Shown here one piece after another: positions 18,389 through 26,882 of a stretch of 39,614 nucleotides of DNA (its first letter is position 1; the number at the start of each line of letters is the position of its first letter). Source of the DNA: an uncultured Verrucomicrobia subdivision 3 bacterium. GTDB taxonomy: Bacteria; Verrucomicrobiota; Verrucomicrobiia; Limisphaerales; UBA11358. The DNA lies in the NCBI GenBank assembly GCA_903895255.1, contig CAITTG010000113.1:1-39614 (forward strand), written 5' to 3'. The notes under the pieces are model-generated. The model was not told the origin of the DNA. It worked only from the letters and a program-made list of their open reading frames with translations, and made no database searches. The position numbers and the translations under genes were made by a program.

Positions 18389-20028
18389 TCGACACCGCCT
18401 TTCGCCACCGGCAGCGGGGCGTTCCACCAGCCCCCGCCCAGGGCGGTGAACAAGGCGACGGTGTCCTGATGGCGCAACGCCACCGCCTGAAGCCAGCCGA
18501 TGGTGGCGGTGTGAAATTGGATATCCGCCACCAGCAAATCCACGTAATTGACCAGACCCGATTGGTAATTGGCTTGCAACAATGCGAGGTTTTCGGCGGC
18601 GGCCTGGCGGGCATCGGTCTGCGCCTGCAACGCTTCGGCATCGTGCTCCAGCGCGTTTAGAGAATCCGCAACCTGGGCGAAGGCACCCAGCACAGTGGCA
18701 CGATAGCTGGCGGCAGATTGCTGGTAAACATCGATGGCGGCCTTCCGGCCGTACCACAGGCTGGTGCCTTGAAACACGGGAATGGTGGCGGAGGGTCCGA
18801 TGCTCCAGAACTGGCCGCTGGCCGCCGCCAGGGCCGAAATATTGCCAAAACTGGAACCGGCGGTGCCGTAGGTGCCGCTGAGGTTAATGCTGGGAAACAT
18901 GGCGGCGGTGGCGACGCCGATTTTGGCGCTGGCCGAATGCATTTGGGCCTCCGCCGCAAGGATGTCGGGACGTTGATGAACCAGCGCGGAAGGCAGGCTG
19001 ACCGGCAAATCGGCGGGCAGGGTGAGATTGGTCAGCTCCAGATCGGGCAGGATCACCCGGGAGGGCAGGACCCCTTCCAGCGTGGCCAGCAAATGTTCGG
19101 TCTGGCTGACACTCTGCCGCAGGGGAGCCAGCAGCGCCTGATTGGCGGCGATCAAACTACGCTGGCTTAACACGCTGGCATAGGCCACGGTACCAGCGCG
19201 AAACTGCAGTTCGGTGAGTTGCAATTGTTCCTGCTCCATGACGATCAATTGTTCGGTGGCTTTAATTTCCGCCGCATAAGCGGCACGGGCAATGCAGGTG
19301 TTCACCACGTTGGCGGTGAGGGTCAGACAGGCGGCCTGGCTTTCGTAGCGCTGGTAATCGGCCAGCGCGTGCAAACTTTCCACCGTGCGGCGCGAACCGC
19401 CAAACACGTCGAGCGAGTAACTAACGGTGCCACTCGCGGTCACCAGGTTGAAAGTACGCCCGGAGGTCGCGGAGCCGGACTGAATGGCGGAGACCTTTTG
19501 CCGCGTGCCAGATACAGTGGCCTCCATTTGCGGATAGAACACACCATAACCCGCGCGCAGGTTGTCCTGACTCTGATGGAGGCTGGACTCGGCGGCCTGG
19601 AGGGTCGGGTTGTTGGTCACGGCCTGCCAGACCACCGCGTCCAGTTGCGGGGAACCAAAGAGCCGCCACCAGTCGGAGGGCAGGGGGGCCCCGGCTATGA
19701 ACTGTTGCGCCTGGCCATTCGCCCTGATGGTGGCGGATGGTTGAGGTTCGCGCGTGTAACGGTCCGTGTCCGGCGGGGCGGGACGGACGAAGTCCGGGCC
19801 GACGGCGCAGCCGGCCAAAAGGAATGAGATGGCCACGATTATGATTGATATGGCCACATTCAGAAACGCAAATCCACATGAGCACACATTGGAACTGCTC
19901 GCGCTGACATGCTCGCCGGACAGGCTGGAAGCCTCTCCCACCTTGAGCATGCCGCCCGCCACATTCAGTTCACGGTTCCGATGCTCAATTGAGATTTTGC
20001 GCTGGATAGATGTTCGAAAAATATTCAT
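18385..20028 (-). CDS. TolC/NodT-family outer-membrane efflux factor
   Basis: An outer-membrane channel protein of the RND/NodT type. It has a lipobox (LLAGCAVGPDFVRPAPP) and two repeated coiled-coil halves (about residues 110-310 and 325-535), with the usual ALVHQRPDILAAEAQ and ANYQSGLVNYVDLLVA signatures. The start at 20028 (MNIFRTS), 10 bases after the HlyD stop and behind a GGGAAAAGG ribosome-binding site, is preferred to an ATG 11 codons earlier. This leaves an odd 73-residue stretch before the lipobox Cys; normal signals are 15-30 residues, so the true start or the origin of this extension is uncertain. It sits between the adaptor and permease genes of the same operon. Confidence 0.88.
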   Translation of the reverse strand: MNIFRTSIQRKISIEHRNRELNVAGGMLKVGEASSLSGEHVSASSSNVCSCGFAFLNVAISIIIVAISFLLAGCAVGPDFVRPAPPDTDRYTREPQPSATIRANGQAQQFIAGAPLPSDWWRLFGSPQLDAVVWQAVTNNPTLQAAESSLHQSQDNLRAGYGVFYPQMEATVSGTRQKVSAIQSGSATSGRTFNLVTASGTVSYSLDVFGGSRRTVESLHALADYQRYESQAACLTLTANVVNTCIARAAYAAEIKATEQLIVMEQEQLQLTELQFRAGTVAYASVLSQRSLIAANQALLAPLRQSVSQTEHLLATLEGVLPSRVILPDLELTNLTLPADLPVSLPSALVHQRPDILAAEAQMHSASAKIGVATAAMFPSINLSGTYGTAGSSFGNISALAAASGQFWSIGPSATIPVFQGTSLWYGRKAAIDVYQQSAASYRATVLGAFAQVADSLNALEHDAEALQAQTDARQAAAENLALLQANYQSGLVNYVDLLVADIQFHTATIGWLQAVALRHQDTVALFTALGGGWWNAPLPVAKGGVE

Positions 20029-20038
20029 CGCCTTTTCC

Positions 20039-21328
20039 CTATTTTTGTCCGATGAAGACATCCACCATCTGGCCGGGATAGACCGGGGCGTCCTTTTTTT
20101 CGAACCGGAAAATCACCGGCAGCACGCGCAGGTCCACCTGTTCCTGTTTCGCATTGGACAGTTCGATTTTGGGGGAGACATAGGGTTGCACCCGCACAAA
20201 TTCCAGCGGCACCTTGATATCGGTTCCGATGATCTGCATTTGCGCCTGAATGTGAAAGGCCGCCGGGATCCGGGAGACGAGAATCTCGTCAACATAGCAT
20301 CGCACCTGCATATACGCTTGCGGCCCACTCATGACCATGACCGGGTCGAAGAGTTCGGTATAAGTGTCATAGTCACCCTGGGGCGACACGTAGCCACCCA
20401 CGGCCGCGTTGACCGCCAGCACGACCCCATCCACCGGCGCTTTGATGGAATAATATTTTAACAACGCGTTCCCGGCATTGTAAGCCTGCTGGAGCGCTTC
20501 ATATTGCCGCTGCTGGCTGGCGATGTCGTAACTCCAGGCACCGGCCTTGGTGAGGTCGTACTGCTTGCGGGCCACGTCCAGGGCGGCGACCGCTTGCGCG
20601 ACAGTGTCGCGGGCCAGGTCCAGCACGTTCTGGCTGATGGATTTCGGATTCAGGTCGTAGGAAGCCTGGTCCTTGTCGTATTCGTCACGGTCCACTTTGA
20701 GACTGGTTTCCGCCAGGGCCACCTGCGCGGTGGCGATCGTCAGCGTCTCCGGGCGCGGCTCGGCTTTGAGTTCGTTGAGCAGGGTCAGGGCGGCGGCGGC
20801 GGATAATTTGAGCTGCGCGGTGGTGGCGCGCTGCACGGAATCATCAAGGTCAAACAACGGGGCGCCGGCTTTGACCGACTGGCCTTCCTGCACCAACACC
20901 CGGGTGACCGGCCCGGAAACCTCAGGGAAGATGTTAATATTGGCACCGCTCGCCTGGTCGCTTTCAATCATGCCATTGGCATAGATGGCCGACTCATAAG
21001 GATTGCTGACCGGGGTGAACACGGGCGGCTGGGCCTTGCGTGACTGGCCAAAGAAATAAGCCGCCACCAGACCGGCCACGATGCCAATCAAGGCCAGGGT
21101 GAAAATAATTTTATTGCCGAAGACCGTTTTGGGGGCGGTCGCTTTGGCTTCGGGTTTCGACTCATCCGGCTTGGTGTCGTGGGTCATCGCCAGGGCCTTG
21201 GGATCGGCCTTGGATTTGCCGGTGACGGGTTTGGCTTCGGGTGCAACCGCAGTTTTGGCATCCGCCTTGGCTTCGGCCGGTTTCGCCTCGGGCGGTTTGG
21301 CTTCCGGTTTGGTTTCGTCGGGATTCAT
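20039..21328 (-). CDS. HlyD/AcrA-type periplasmic adaptor
   Basis: A 429-residue membrane-fusion protein that should bridge the inner-membrane permease to the TolC-like channel. A single transmembrane helix (IIFTLALIGIVAGLVAAYFF, about residues 75-95) is preceded by an unusual 70-residue cytoplasmic tail made of KPEAKP/AEAK repeats. After the helix come a biotinyl-lipoyl half motif (SGPVTRVLVQEGQSVKAGAPLF), a long coiled coil (about 165-275), the second lipoyl half (YYSIKAPVDGVVLAVNAAVGGYV) and a C-terminal beta-barrel domain. The ATG overlaps the stop codon of the ATPase gene by 4 bases (ATGA). The Lys-Pro-Ala-Glu tail could contact the cell wall-side ATPase or be a disordered spacer; its role is unknown. 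Confidence 0.9.
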   Translation of the reverse strand: MNPDETKPEAKPPEAKPAEAKADAKTAVAPEAKPVTGKSKADPKALAMTHDTKPDESKPEAKATAPKTVFGNKIIFTLALIGIVAGLVAAYFFGQSRKAQPPVFTPVSNPYESAIYANGMIESDQASGANINIFPEVSGPVTRVLVQEGQSVKAGAPLFDLDDSVQRATTAQLKLSAAAALTLLNELKAEPRPETLTIATAQVALAETSLKVDRDEYDKDQASYDLNPKSISQNVLDLARDTVAQAVAALDVARKQYDLTKAGAWSYDIASQQRQYEALQQAYNAGNALLKYYSIKAPVDGVVLAVNAAVGGYVSPQGDYDTYTELFDPVMVMSGPQAYMQVRCYVDEILVSRIPAAFHIQAQMQIIGTDIKVPLEFVRVQPYVSPKIELSNAKQEQVDLRVLPVIFRFEKKDAPVYPGQMVDVFIGQK

Positions 21329-22050
21329 TCGGTTCCACTTTCCTCGTCATGGGCGGTGAGGTGGCCGTCTTCCATGTGGAGGATCCGGTCAGCGTATTCG
21401 TTGATGCGCGCATCATGGGTGACGATCAGGATGCAGCGGTTTTTATTCAGAATTTTTTCCTTCACAAAGGCAATGATCATCCGGCCGGTGTCGCCATCTA
21501 GGGAGGCGGTTGGTTCATCGAGTATCAAAATCTCCGGCTGGCTGATGATGGCGCGGGCAATGGCGACGCGCTGCTGCTCGCCACCCGAGAGCTTCACGGG
21601 CAGGATGCCGCCCTTGCCTTTCAGACCGACGATGACCAGATATTCATTGGCCTCGACCACCGACTGGTTCCAATCGTGCTGCTTCAAAATCAGCGGGATG
21701 GCCACGTTTTCCGCCGTGGTCAGGCGCGGAAACAAATGGTAATCCTGAAATACGAATCCAATGGTATTCAGCCGAAAGTCCGCCAGCTGGTCATTCGTCA
21801 GCGTCCAGATGTCCGCCCCCTTGACCATGACGGTGCCGGCGTTGGGACGCAAAATGCCGGAAAGCATGCTGAGCATGGTGGTCTTGCCGCTGCCAGAAGG
21901 TCCGACGATGAAGAGCATCTCGCCAAAGTGAGCGACCAGGTTGACCTCGTTCACCGCTATCACCCGGGTCTCGCCCTCGCCGAACCATTTGGTGAGACCG
22001 GTGGCGACGATGGCTTCGTTATCCGCAGGCTGGCCGGGGTCCGGATTCAT
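21325..22050 (-). CDS. MacB/LolD-type ABC transporter ATP-binding protein
   Basis: A 241-residue ATPase that powers the exporter. It has Walker A GPSGSGKTT near residue 52, the Q-loop region FVFQDYHLFPRLT near 100, the ABC signature LSGGEQQRVAIARA near 155, Walker B ILILDEPTASLD near 180 and the switch His in VTHD near 212. The family is the LolD/MacB/DevA group that pairs with FtsX-type permeases. It is the first gene of the four-gene operon (ATPase, adaptor, outer-membrane factor, permease), all on the minus strand with 4-base overlaps or 10-base gaps. The likely promoter lies in the short region above 22050. Confidence 0.94.
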   Translation of the reverse strand: MNPDPGQPADNEAIVATGLTKWFGEGETRVIAVNEVNLVAHFGEMLFIVGPSGSGKTTMLSMLSGILRPNAGTVMVKGADIWTLTNDQLADFRLNTIGFVFQDYHLFPRLTTAENVAIPLILKQHDWNQSVVEANEYLVIVGLKGKGGILPVKLSGGEQQRVAIARAIISQPEILILDEPTASLDGDTGRMIIAFVKEKILNKNRCILIVTHDARINEYADRILHMEDGHLTAHDEESGTE

Positions 22051-22284
22051 ATGCCCGGGTGGCCAGGCTGCTCAACCGCAATCCCCCTGCGGCCTTGATC
22101 CGAATCTTTCAACCAGTGGCCGGCCATGAACTTTATTTGCCTGGGGATATCCATCCGACTTAAGTTAATCCGTCGGCCACCCCGGGGGCCATGGGGTGTT
22201 CACCCCAACGGTTGGTTCCCTAAAAATCAACCAGTGCGCGAAGCAGGTCACCGGTCTTGCTTTCGTCCGGCAAGGGCTGCGAAG

Positions 22285-22422
22285 CCGGAGGCGAGAGCAA
22301 ACAATTCCCTGGCCGATGCCTATGCCGCCGCGCTGGCCAAAACCCAGGACGCCACCCTGGTCACCGGTGATTTGGAATTCCAAACCCTCGCCCGGGAAAT
22401 CAAAATCAAATGGCTGAAATAG
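22285..22422 (+). pseudogene. Remnant of a VapC-type PIN toxin (C-terminus only)
   Basis: The last 37 residues of the open frame here (LADAYAAALAKTQDATLVTGD, then EFQTLAREIKIKWLK) match the C-terminal half of VapC PIN-domain toxins, with the conserved LADA and VTGD acidic sites. The upstream part of the same frame (22126 to about 22284) does not look like a PIN domain, and the N-terminal catalytic Asp is missing. I read this as the tail of a destroyed toxin gene. It is followed directly by other toxin-antitoxin scraps. Confidence 0.7.
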
Positions 22423-22529
22423 TATTACGCCTTCAGGGTGTCTGCCTGGCGCATTCTGATGCGCCCTTCCTGAAGGGACGGTGGAAATGGGGCATGACAA
22501 TTCAATCGCCACGGATTATCTTCCAAGGC

Positions 22530-22766
22530 ATGAGAACCGCGGAAATTCTCGAAGAACTGCCCAGGCTTTCAAAACAGGATCGGGAAGTAATCCGTCTCAA
22601 ACTCGCCGACTTGGATGGCGATGGCTGGGACGATGCCGATGACCCGTTGAGTGACGCCGACAAAGCCCTCATTAAAGCGCGCTTTGAAGCGTACGAGCGG
22701 GATCCCTCCAGCGCCATTCCCTGGGAACAGTGTGACGAAGTCATAAAGCGGAGACTGGGTGAGTGA
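22530..22766 (+). CDS. Orphan addiction-module antitoxin
   Basis: A 78-residue protein starting MRTAEILEELPRLSKQDREV and ending IPWEQCDEVIKRRLGE. It matches the small addiction-module component family that usually precedes a RelE/ParE toxin gene: a short helix-rich N-terminus, an acidic middle and the IPWEE-like motif near the end. The start at 22530 is chosen because the family begins there; the frame is open further upstream. No RelE/ParE gene follows; only short non-matching DNA lies between its stop and the next gene, so the toxin appears lost. Confidence 0.7.
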   Translation: MRTAEILEELPRLSKQDREVIRLKLADLDGDGWDDADDPLSDADKALIKARFEAYERDPSSAIPWEQCDEVIKRRLGE

Positions 22767-22838
22767 GCTTGTTGATGCAGTCCTTGATGAATTAATCTGC
22801 TGGACACGACCTTTAAACCGTGGAAAATTGACCCTGTA

Positions 22839-23033
22839 ATGACGAGCAAAAAGGCTGCCAAATCACAAAACTTCATCTATCCTGCCACCACGACTGGATC
22901 GGAAGCGGCCAAACGCCTGCGCACGGAAACCAACAAGCTGTCTGAACAACAGCGCGACGATCTTTTCAAACGGGGGATGCAAATCATTTATGGGGGCACC
23001 GGGACAAAAAAAGCGCTTGGCGCTCGACACTAA
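22839..23033 (+). CDS. Putative antitoxin of a PIN-domain pair
   Basis: A 64-residue basic protein (MTSKKAAKSQNFIYPATTTG then SEAAKRLRTETNKLSEQQRD). It is not a family I can name, but its size and its 44-bp overlap with the PIN gene downstream fit the antitoxin of a type II module. The C-terminal part (RGMQIIYGGTGTKKALGARH) is translated from DNA that also encodes the start of the PIN protein in another frame. Confidence 0.6.
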   Translation: MTSKKAAKSQNFIYPATTTGSEAAKRLRTETNKLSEQQRDDLFKRGMQIIYGGTGTKKALGARH

Positions 23034-23499
23034 TTTGCTGTTCGACTTGGCCGGCGAAAAGAATTTTGCCCACACTTTCCGGGAAGTTTATCAGGAACGG
23101 GGCTACAGCTTGATGGTGCCTCCGACCGCTATTCAGGAACTGACTTTTTACGCTTTGGACAAGCAATGTGCTGAATCCCCGCAGGCGCGGAAAGCGCTTG
23201 GAGAAATTCGTGCCTGGAACCTCTCTCCCTTTGACTTGAAATCAGTGGGACATGGTATCACCGAACAATTTGCCAATCGATTGCTGCGGCTTGGATTATT
23301 GCCGGAGGGCGAGTTCAACGACGGATTAATTCTGGCGGAAACCGCGCTGGCAGGGATCCCGGTGTTGGTCACCAGTGACGCGGATTTATTGGACGTGGAT
23401 GCCATCAGGCTGATGGTGCAGTTTGAAGCCGCCGACTTGCCACTGGTTCAGATTTGCCATCCCAAGCTGCTGCTCAAGGCAATGGCATCCAACCGGTGA
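22990..23499 (+). CDS. PIN-domain protein (probable ribonuclease toxin)
   Basis: A 169-residue PIN-fold protein. The first acidic residue lies in RLALDTNLLFDLAG, a second site in AIQELTFYAL, and the C-terminal pair in FNDGLILAETALAGIPVLVT followed by SDADLLD. This spacing matches PIN nucleases, which use three or four acidic residues to bind Mg and cut RNA. It is longer than typical VapC (about 130 residues). It overlaps the small upstream gene by 44 bp; together they likely form a type II toxin-antitoxin pair. The gene appears intact. Confidence 0.75.
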   Translation: MGAPGQKKRLALDTNLLFDLAGEKNFAHTFREVYQERGYSLMVPPTAIQELTFYALDKQCAESPQARKALGEIRAWNLSPFDLKSVGHGITEQFANRLLRLGLLPEGEFNDGLILAETALAGIPVLVTSDADLLDVDAIRLMVQFEAADLPLVQICHPKLLLKAMASNR

Positions 23500-23562
23500 A
23501 CCATTTACACTGGTTTGCTGCCGTTTCTTCATTCATCATTCTGTTTTGTGCCCTCAGTCCTG

Positions 23563-23579
23563 AAGGGACTGCGGAACCT
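23563..23579. repeat. Short hairpin repeat (TCCTGAAGGGAC type)
   Basis: CAGTCCTGAAGGGACTG forms a small inverted repeat. Related text is at about 22467-22481 (TTCCTGAAGGGACGG) and 28983-28998 (GTCCCGTCAGGGACGG). These look like members of the interspersed hairpin repeats that are scattered in verrucomicrobial and planctomycetal genomes. No function is assigned. Confidence 0.45.
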
Positions 23580-23681
23580 CCCAATGCGAATTTGATGATT
23601 GGCTATGATATGTAAAAATAAAAAAACGACCCCTTCATGGAATATGACATTGCCATAATGGGTGACCCTTTCCATGAAAAA

Positions 23682-24191
23682 CTATTCGCCGGTTAATGCA
23701 GGCCCTACCAATTTTAAGGAAAAGGCTAAATATCGCTTAAAAATTGGGTTTGGGTATGGTTCAACAGGTCGGAAATTGCAATTGAACTCGACTACGCGAA
23801 ATTTCCTGCCCTTTTTGGGATGATTAGCAATCGCTGTAATTTCATCGGCTCTCATGATTAGTTTGCGAAGTATTTCCAGACGCTCCTTGATATTACGGCC
23901 AACCAATTTCGGGTTTTTCTTCAATTGAGAAATTGTGCCAACATTTCCATCAATTACGAAAAGCCACGACTGCAATGTGAGAAACAGACTTTTCTTGTCC
24001 TCCAAATAAGCGGATGACATGTCAAAAGAAATAGTGGTCCGTCCGATATTCCACAATTCCTTCCGTTCCTTTCCACCACGATTAAAGCTTTGGCCCTCGT
24101 CCTGGAACCGCTCCCGGTAGTCAGGCTTTTGGACATTCGCCTGCCGCTTGCCTTTTTCATAATCGAATTTTCTAGTAAGTCCAATTGGCAT
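23682..24191 (-). CDS. Hypothetical protein, AT-rich region
   Basis: A 169-residue protein that I do not recognise, with no signal peptide or membrane helix. It is Lys/Arg-rich and helical in the middle (LKKNPKLVGRNIKERLEILRKLIMRADEI), with a clean start at 24191. The DNA is visibly richer in A and T than the genes on either side, pointing to acquired DNA. It lies 29 bp after the next unknown gene on the same strand, so the two form a likely two-gene cassette; possibly defence or toxin-antitoxin related by location, but nothing in the sequence proves this. Confidence 0.6.
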   Translation of the reverse strand: MPIGLTRKFDYEKGKRQANVQKPDYRERFQDEGQSFNRGGKERKELWNIGRTTISFDMSSAYLEDKKSLFLTLQSWLFVIDGNVGTISQLKKNPKLVGRNIKERLEILRKLIMRADEITAIANHPKKGRKFRVVEFNCNFRPVEPYPNPIFKRYLAFSLKLVGPALTGE

Positions 24192-24220
24192 AATCGAAAA
24201 AATTTGGCGGGTGGTAATTG

Positions 24221-24517
24221 CTAACCAATTTTAGACCGATTAAATTCTGCTTCTTCTTCGGGAGTTACATCTTTCGATATTTCCCTGGCGTGAATCGTAG
24301 AAAGACTGCCATCTGATGATTCGACATCGTAAATTTGCGTCTCGTCGCTAAATCCAATATACTTTAATACTTCGCGAGTCTTAACGTTTCTAATGTGTGT
24401 TACTCCAACCCTTTGCCTTCCGCCAAATTTCGAAAAAACATCATTTTTCATTTTAATTTTTAATTCATCACTGGTTTCCTTACCAAATAAATTTTCCGTC
24501 CGCGAGAAAATTATCAA
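24221..24517 (-). CDS. Hypothetical protein, AT-rich region
   Basis: A 98-residue protein that I do not recognise. It has no signal peptide. The text MKNDVFSKFGGRQRVGVTHI and VKTREVLKYIGFSDETQIYD, then a Glu-rich end (DVTPEEEAEFNRSKIG), suggests a small soluble protein. An internal ATG lies at the MKNDVF position, so the true start could be there. It precedes the 169-residue unknown gene with a 29-bp gap and shares its AT-rich composition. Confidence 0.5.
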   Translation of the reverse strand: MIIFSRTENLFGKETSDELKIKMKNDVFSKFGGRQRVGVTHIRNVKTREVLKYIGFSDETQIYDVESSDGSLSTIHAREISKDVTPEEEAEFNRSKIG

Positions 24518-24637
24518 GCTAAACCGCGTAGGTTCAAATTGCTATTATTCCTTTTTTGCTTACGATCCGTTGGTAAGTGTCAAGCGTTAATGTTTCTACT
24601 TTTCCGGACAGTAATTATAGGAATATCCGCCGGCAAA

Positions 24638-26857
24638 TTAATTTTTGCCCGCCCGCCGTTTCCGCACGATCAACCCCACCGCCACCACCACACACGCCCA
24701 CCCAAACCGGTCACCATACTGGTGATAATATGTCGGCACCCGCTTCTCCCCCGGCGCCAGCAACGGAATCTCCACCGTCGTGCTCCCTGGTCCATACACC
24801 GTGCCCTCGGCATCGTGAAATATATCCTGCAGATGCCCGTGCGCGTCGATCCAGCAGGTCAGCCCGGTGTTCGCGCAGCGGAGCAGGGGCAGACCATTCT
24901 CCACGGCGCGGAAGGACGCCGCCGCCGCTTGCTGCCATTGCGCCGAACCCGACCCGAACCAGCCATCGTTGGTGATGTTGACCAGAAAATCCGTGTCGTC
25001 GTCGGCGTATTCGCGCACGAAATCCGGGAAGATGTCCTCGAAGCAAATCAACACGGCGGTTTTCACCTTCAGGTTCGGCAGTTCAAACGGCACCGCGCGC
25101 TCGCCGGGGGTGAAGCCGCCGGTGATCGGCGTGAACCATTTGATGAACGGCAGCCATTTCACCAGGGGGATGAATTCGCCAAAGGCCACCAGCTTGCGCT
25201 TGTGATACACATTGGCCAGTTGCCCGTAGGGACTCACGAGGAAGCTGCTGTTGAAATAATCCGCGTCCGCCGAATTGGTGTCGCCCTGGCGGGACGGCTC
25301 GGCGTCGTCGCTGCCCAGAATGATCCAGGCATGATTCGTTCGCGCCAAATCCGTGACGCTGCGCAGCGTGTCCTCATCATACCGCACCATCTTGGTCATC
25401 GCCGCCTCGGGCCAGATGAGCAGGTCCGTGTCATTGGTCAGGGCTTGCCGCGACAGGTTAAGCACTTTCTCCAGCAACGCGGCGTCATCCCCATCATCCC
25501 AAATCAGCGTCTGCGGAATGCTCGGCTGCACCATCGTCACCCGCAGATACGGCAGCTTGGTGCTGATGCTCACCGTGGTGCCTTTGGCCGCCTCCGGCCG
25601 CAGATGCACCAGCCCCGCCGCAAAGAGAATGGCCACCGTCAGCAGCGGCAGGACAATTTCCATCTGCCAGGCGAAGCGCGTGGCCGGACGGCTCAGAATC
25701 AGCCGCACCGCCGAATACAGGGACAGTGACGTCCACACCACCAGAAACGAGACGCCATAAACCCCCGTGACCGTGGCGATCTGAATCAGCGGGGTCATGG
25801 TATATTGCGAGACCCCCAGCAGATTCCAAGGCAGCCCGCCAAACAACCGCGCGCGGAGCATTTCCAGAGCCACCCAGGCGGCCGAGCCGGTCAGCGCCCA
25901 GAGCGTGCGGCGGCTCCAGGTGTCGCGCGTTACCGGCGGCGATTCGTCATACGCTACCAGCCACACCCAGCATGCCGGGTACAGCGCCAGATAAGCGCTC
26001 AACGCCAGCCAGCCGAGCAGCGGGAATCCCGTCACCGGAATCAGCAGCAGCCACGCAAAGGAAACCAGCGCCCAAAAGAGTCCGGCCACATAACCCACCC
26101 GCGCGGACTCCCACCCGGATTTGCCCCGCGCCGCCAATAAAATCAGTCCTGGCCCCACCCAGGCCAGGCCCGCAATCCCCGGTTTCGGGAACGCCAGCGC
26201 CAGCACCGTGCCCGCCCCCGCCGCCGCCAGATAACCGCTCTTGATCAACAATTCCCCCCAGAAACGCCGGGCATTCTCCAGCGCGGCAAAATGGTCGCAG
26301 AACGTCGGTCCCAGCGTGGTGCATTGCCCGGCTTGCTTGAGGACGGTGGAACTGGCATTCACCACCACGGCCTGCCGCGACCCGCGCCAGACTGCGTAAT
26401 CCGCCGTGGAATTCCCGGCATAATCAAACCCCTTCACCCCGAATTTTTCCGTGAGCAACCGCACTTTGTTGCCGCTGCGCAAATTGGTTTTGCCATCGCT
26501 GCCCAGCACGTCGTCAAACAACCCCACATGCGCCGCCACCGGGCGGGCCATCGCGATGTCGGACGCCGTGGCCAGCACGAGCTTGCGTCCGGCAGCTTTT
26601 TGCACCCGCAGCCACGCGAGAAACTCCGCATGATAGGGCAGGGTGGCGGGATCGATGGTCACCCGGCGCGCCAGTTCCTGCTTGAGCCGTGCCCGGCCGC
26701 GCGCCCACCACCACAGCACGGGAAATAGCATGAGCGGATTCCGCCGCAACAACCGCGCGAGGTGCTCCCACATCAGGTCCGTCCGGATGAGCGTGCCATC
26801 CAGGTCCACACACAAGGGCACGGCGGTTTCCGGCGGCTGATTGATTGACGGCGGCAT
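24638..26857 (-). CDS. lnt: HAD-domain / apolipoprotein N-acyltransferase fusion
   Basis: A 739-residue fusion. Residues 14-205 form a HAD-type phosphatase domain: nucleophile loop DLDGT at 18-22, the ATASD motif near 98, and YAGNSTADYAVW as the late acidic motif. This HAD resembles the one found at the N-terminus of some UbiA-type prenyltransferases. Residues about 215-430 hold the polytopic membrane part of Lnt, residues 440-705 the nitrilase-like domain, and a last helix precedes RKRRAGKN. The expected triad is present at Glu484 (WPEAA), Lys553 (YHKRKLVAFGE) and Cys605 (ICFED); spacing of 69 and 52 residues matches E. coli Lnt (68 and 52). Lnt adds the third acyl chain to lipoproteins. The role of the HAD domain is unknown. 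Divergent from the next gene by 25 bp. Confidence 0.92.
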   Translation of the reverse strand: MPPSINQPPETAVPLCVDLDGTLIRTDLMWEHLARLLRRNPLMLFPVLWWWARGRARLKQELARRVTIDPATLPYHAEFLAWLRVQKAAGRKLVLATASDIAMARPVAAHVGLFDDVLGSDGKTNLRSGNKVRLLTEKFGVKGFDYAGNSTADYAVWRGSRQAVVVNASSTVLKQAGQCTTLGPTFCDHFAALENARRFWGELLIKSGYLAAAGAGTVLALAFPKPGIAGLAWVGPGLILLAARGKSGWESARVGYVAGLFWALVSFAWLLLIPVTGFPLLGWLALSAYLALYPACWVWLVAYDESPPVTRDTWSRRTLWALTGSAAWVALEMLRARLFGGLPWNLLGVSQYTMTPLIQIATVTGVYGVSFLVVWTSLSLYSAVRLILSRPATRFAWQMEIVLPLLTVAILFAAGLVHLRPEAAKGTTVSISTKLPYLRVTMVQPSIPQTLIWDDGDDAALLEKVLNLSRQALTNDTDLLIWPEAAMTKMVRYDEDTLRSVTDLARTNHAWIILGSDDAEPSRQGDTNSADADYFNSSFLVSPYGQLANVYHKRKLVAFGEFIPLVKWLPFIKWFTPITGGFTPGERAVPFELPNLKVKTAVLICFEDIFPDFVREYADDDTDFLVNITNDGWFGSGSAQWQQAAAASFRAVENGLPLLRCANTGLTCWIDAHGHLQDIFHDAEGTVYGPGSTTVEIPLLAPGEKRVPTYYHQYGDRFGWACVVVAVGLIVRKRRAGKN

Positions 26858-26882
26858 GGCGGTTGTTTAATTTCCGTTCCCG

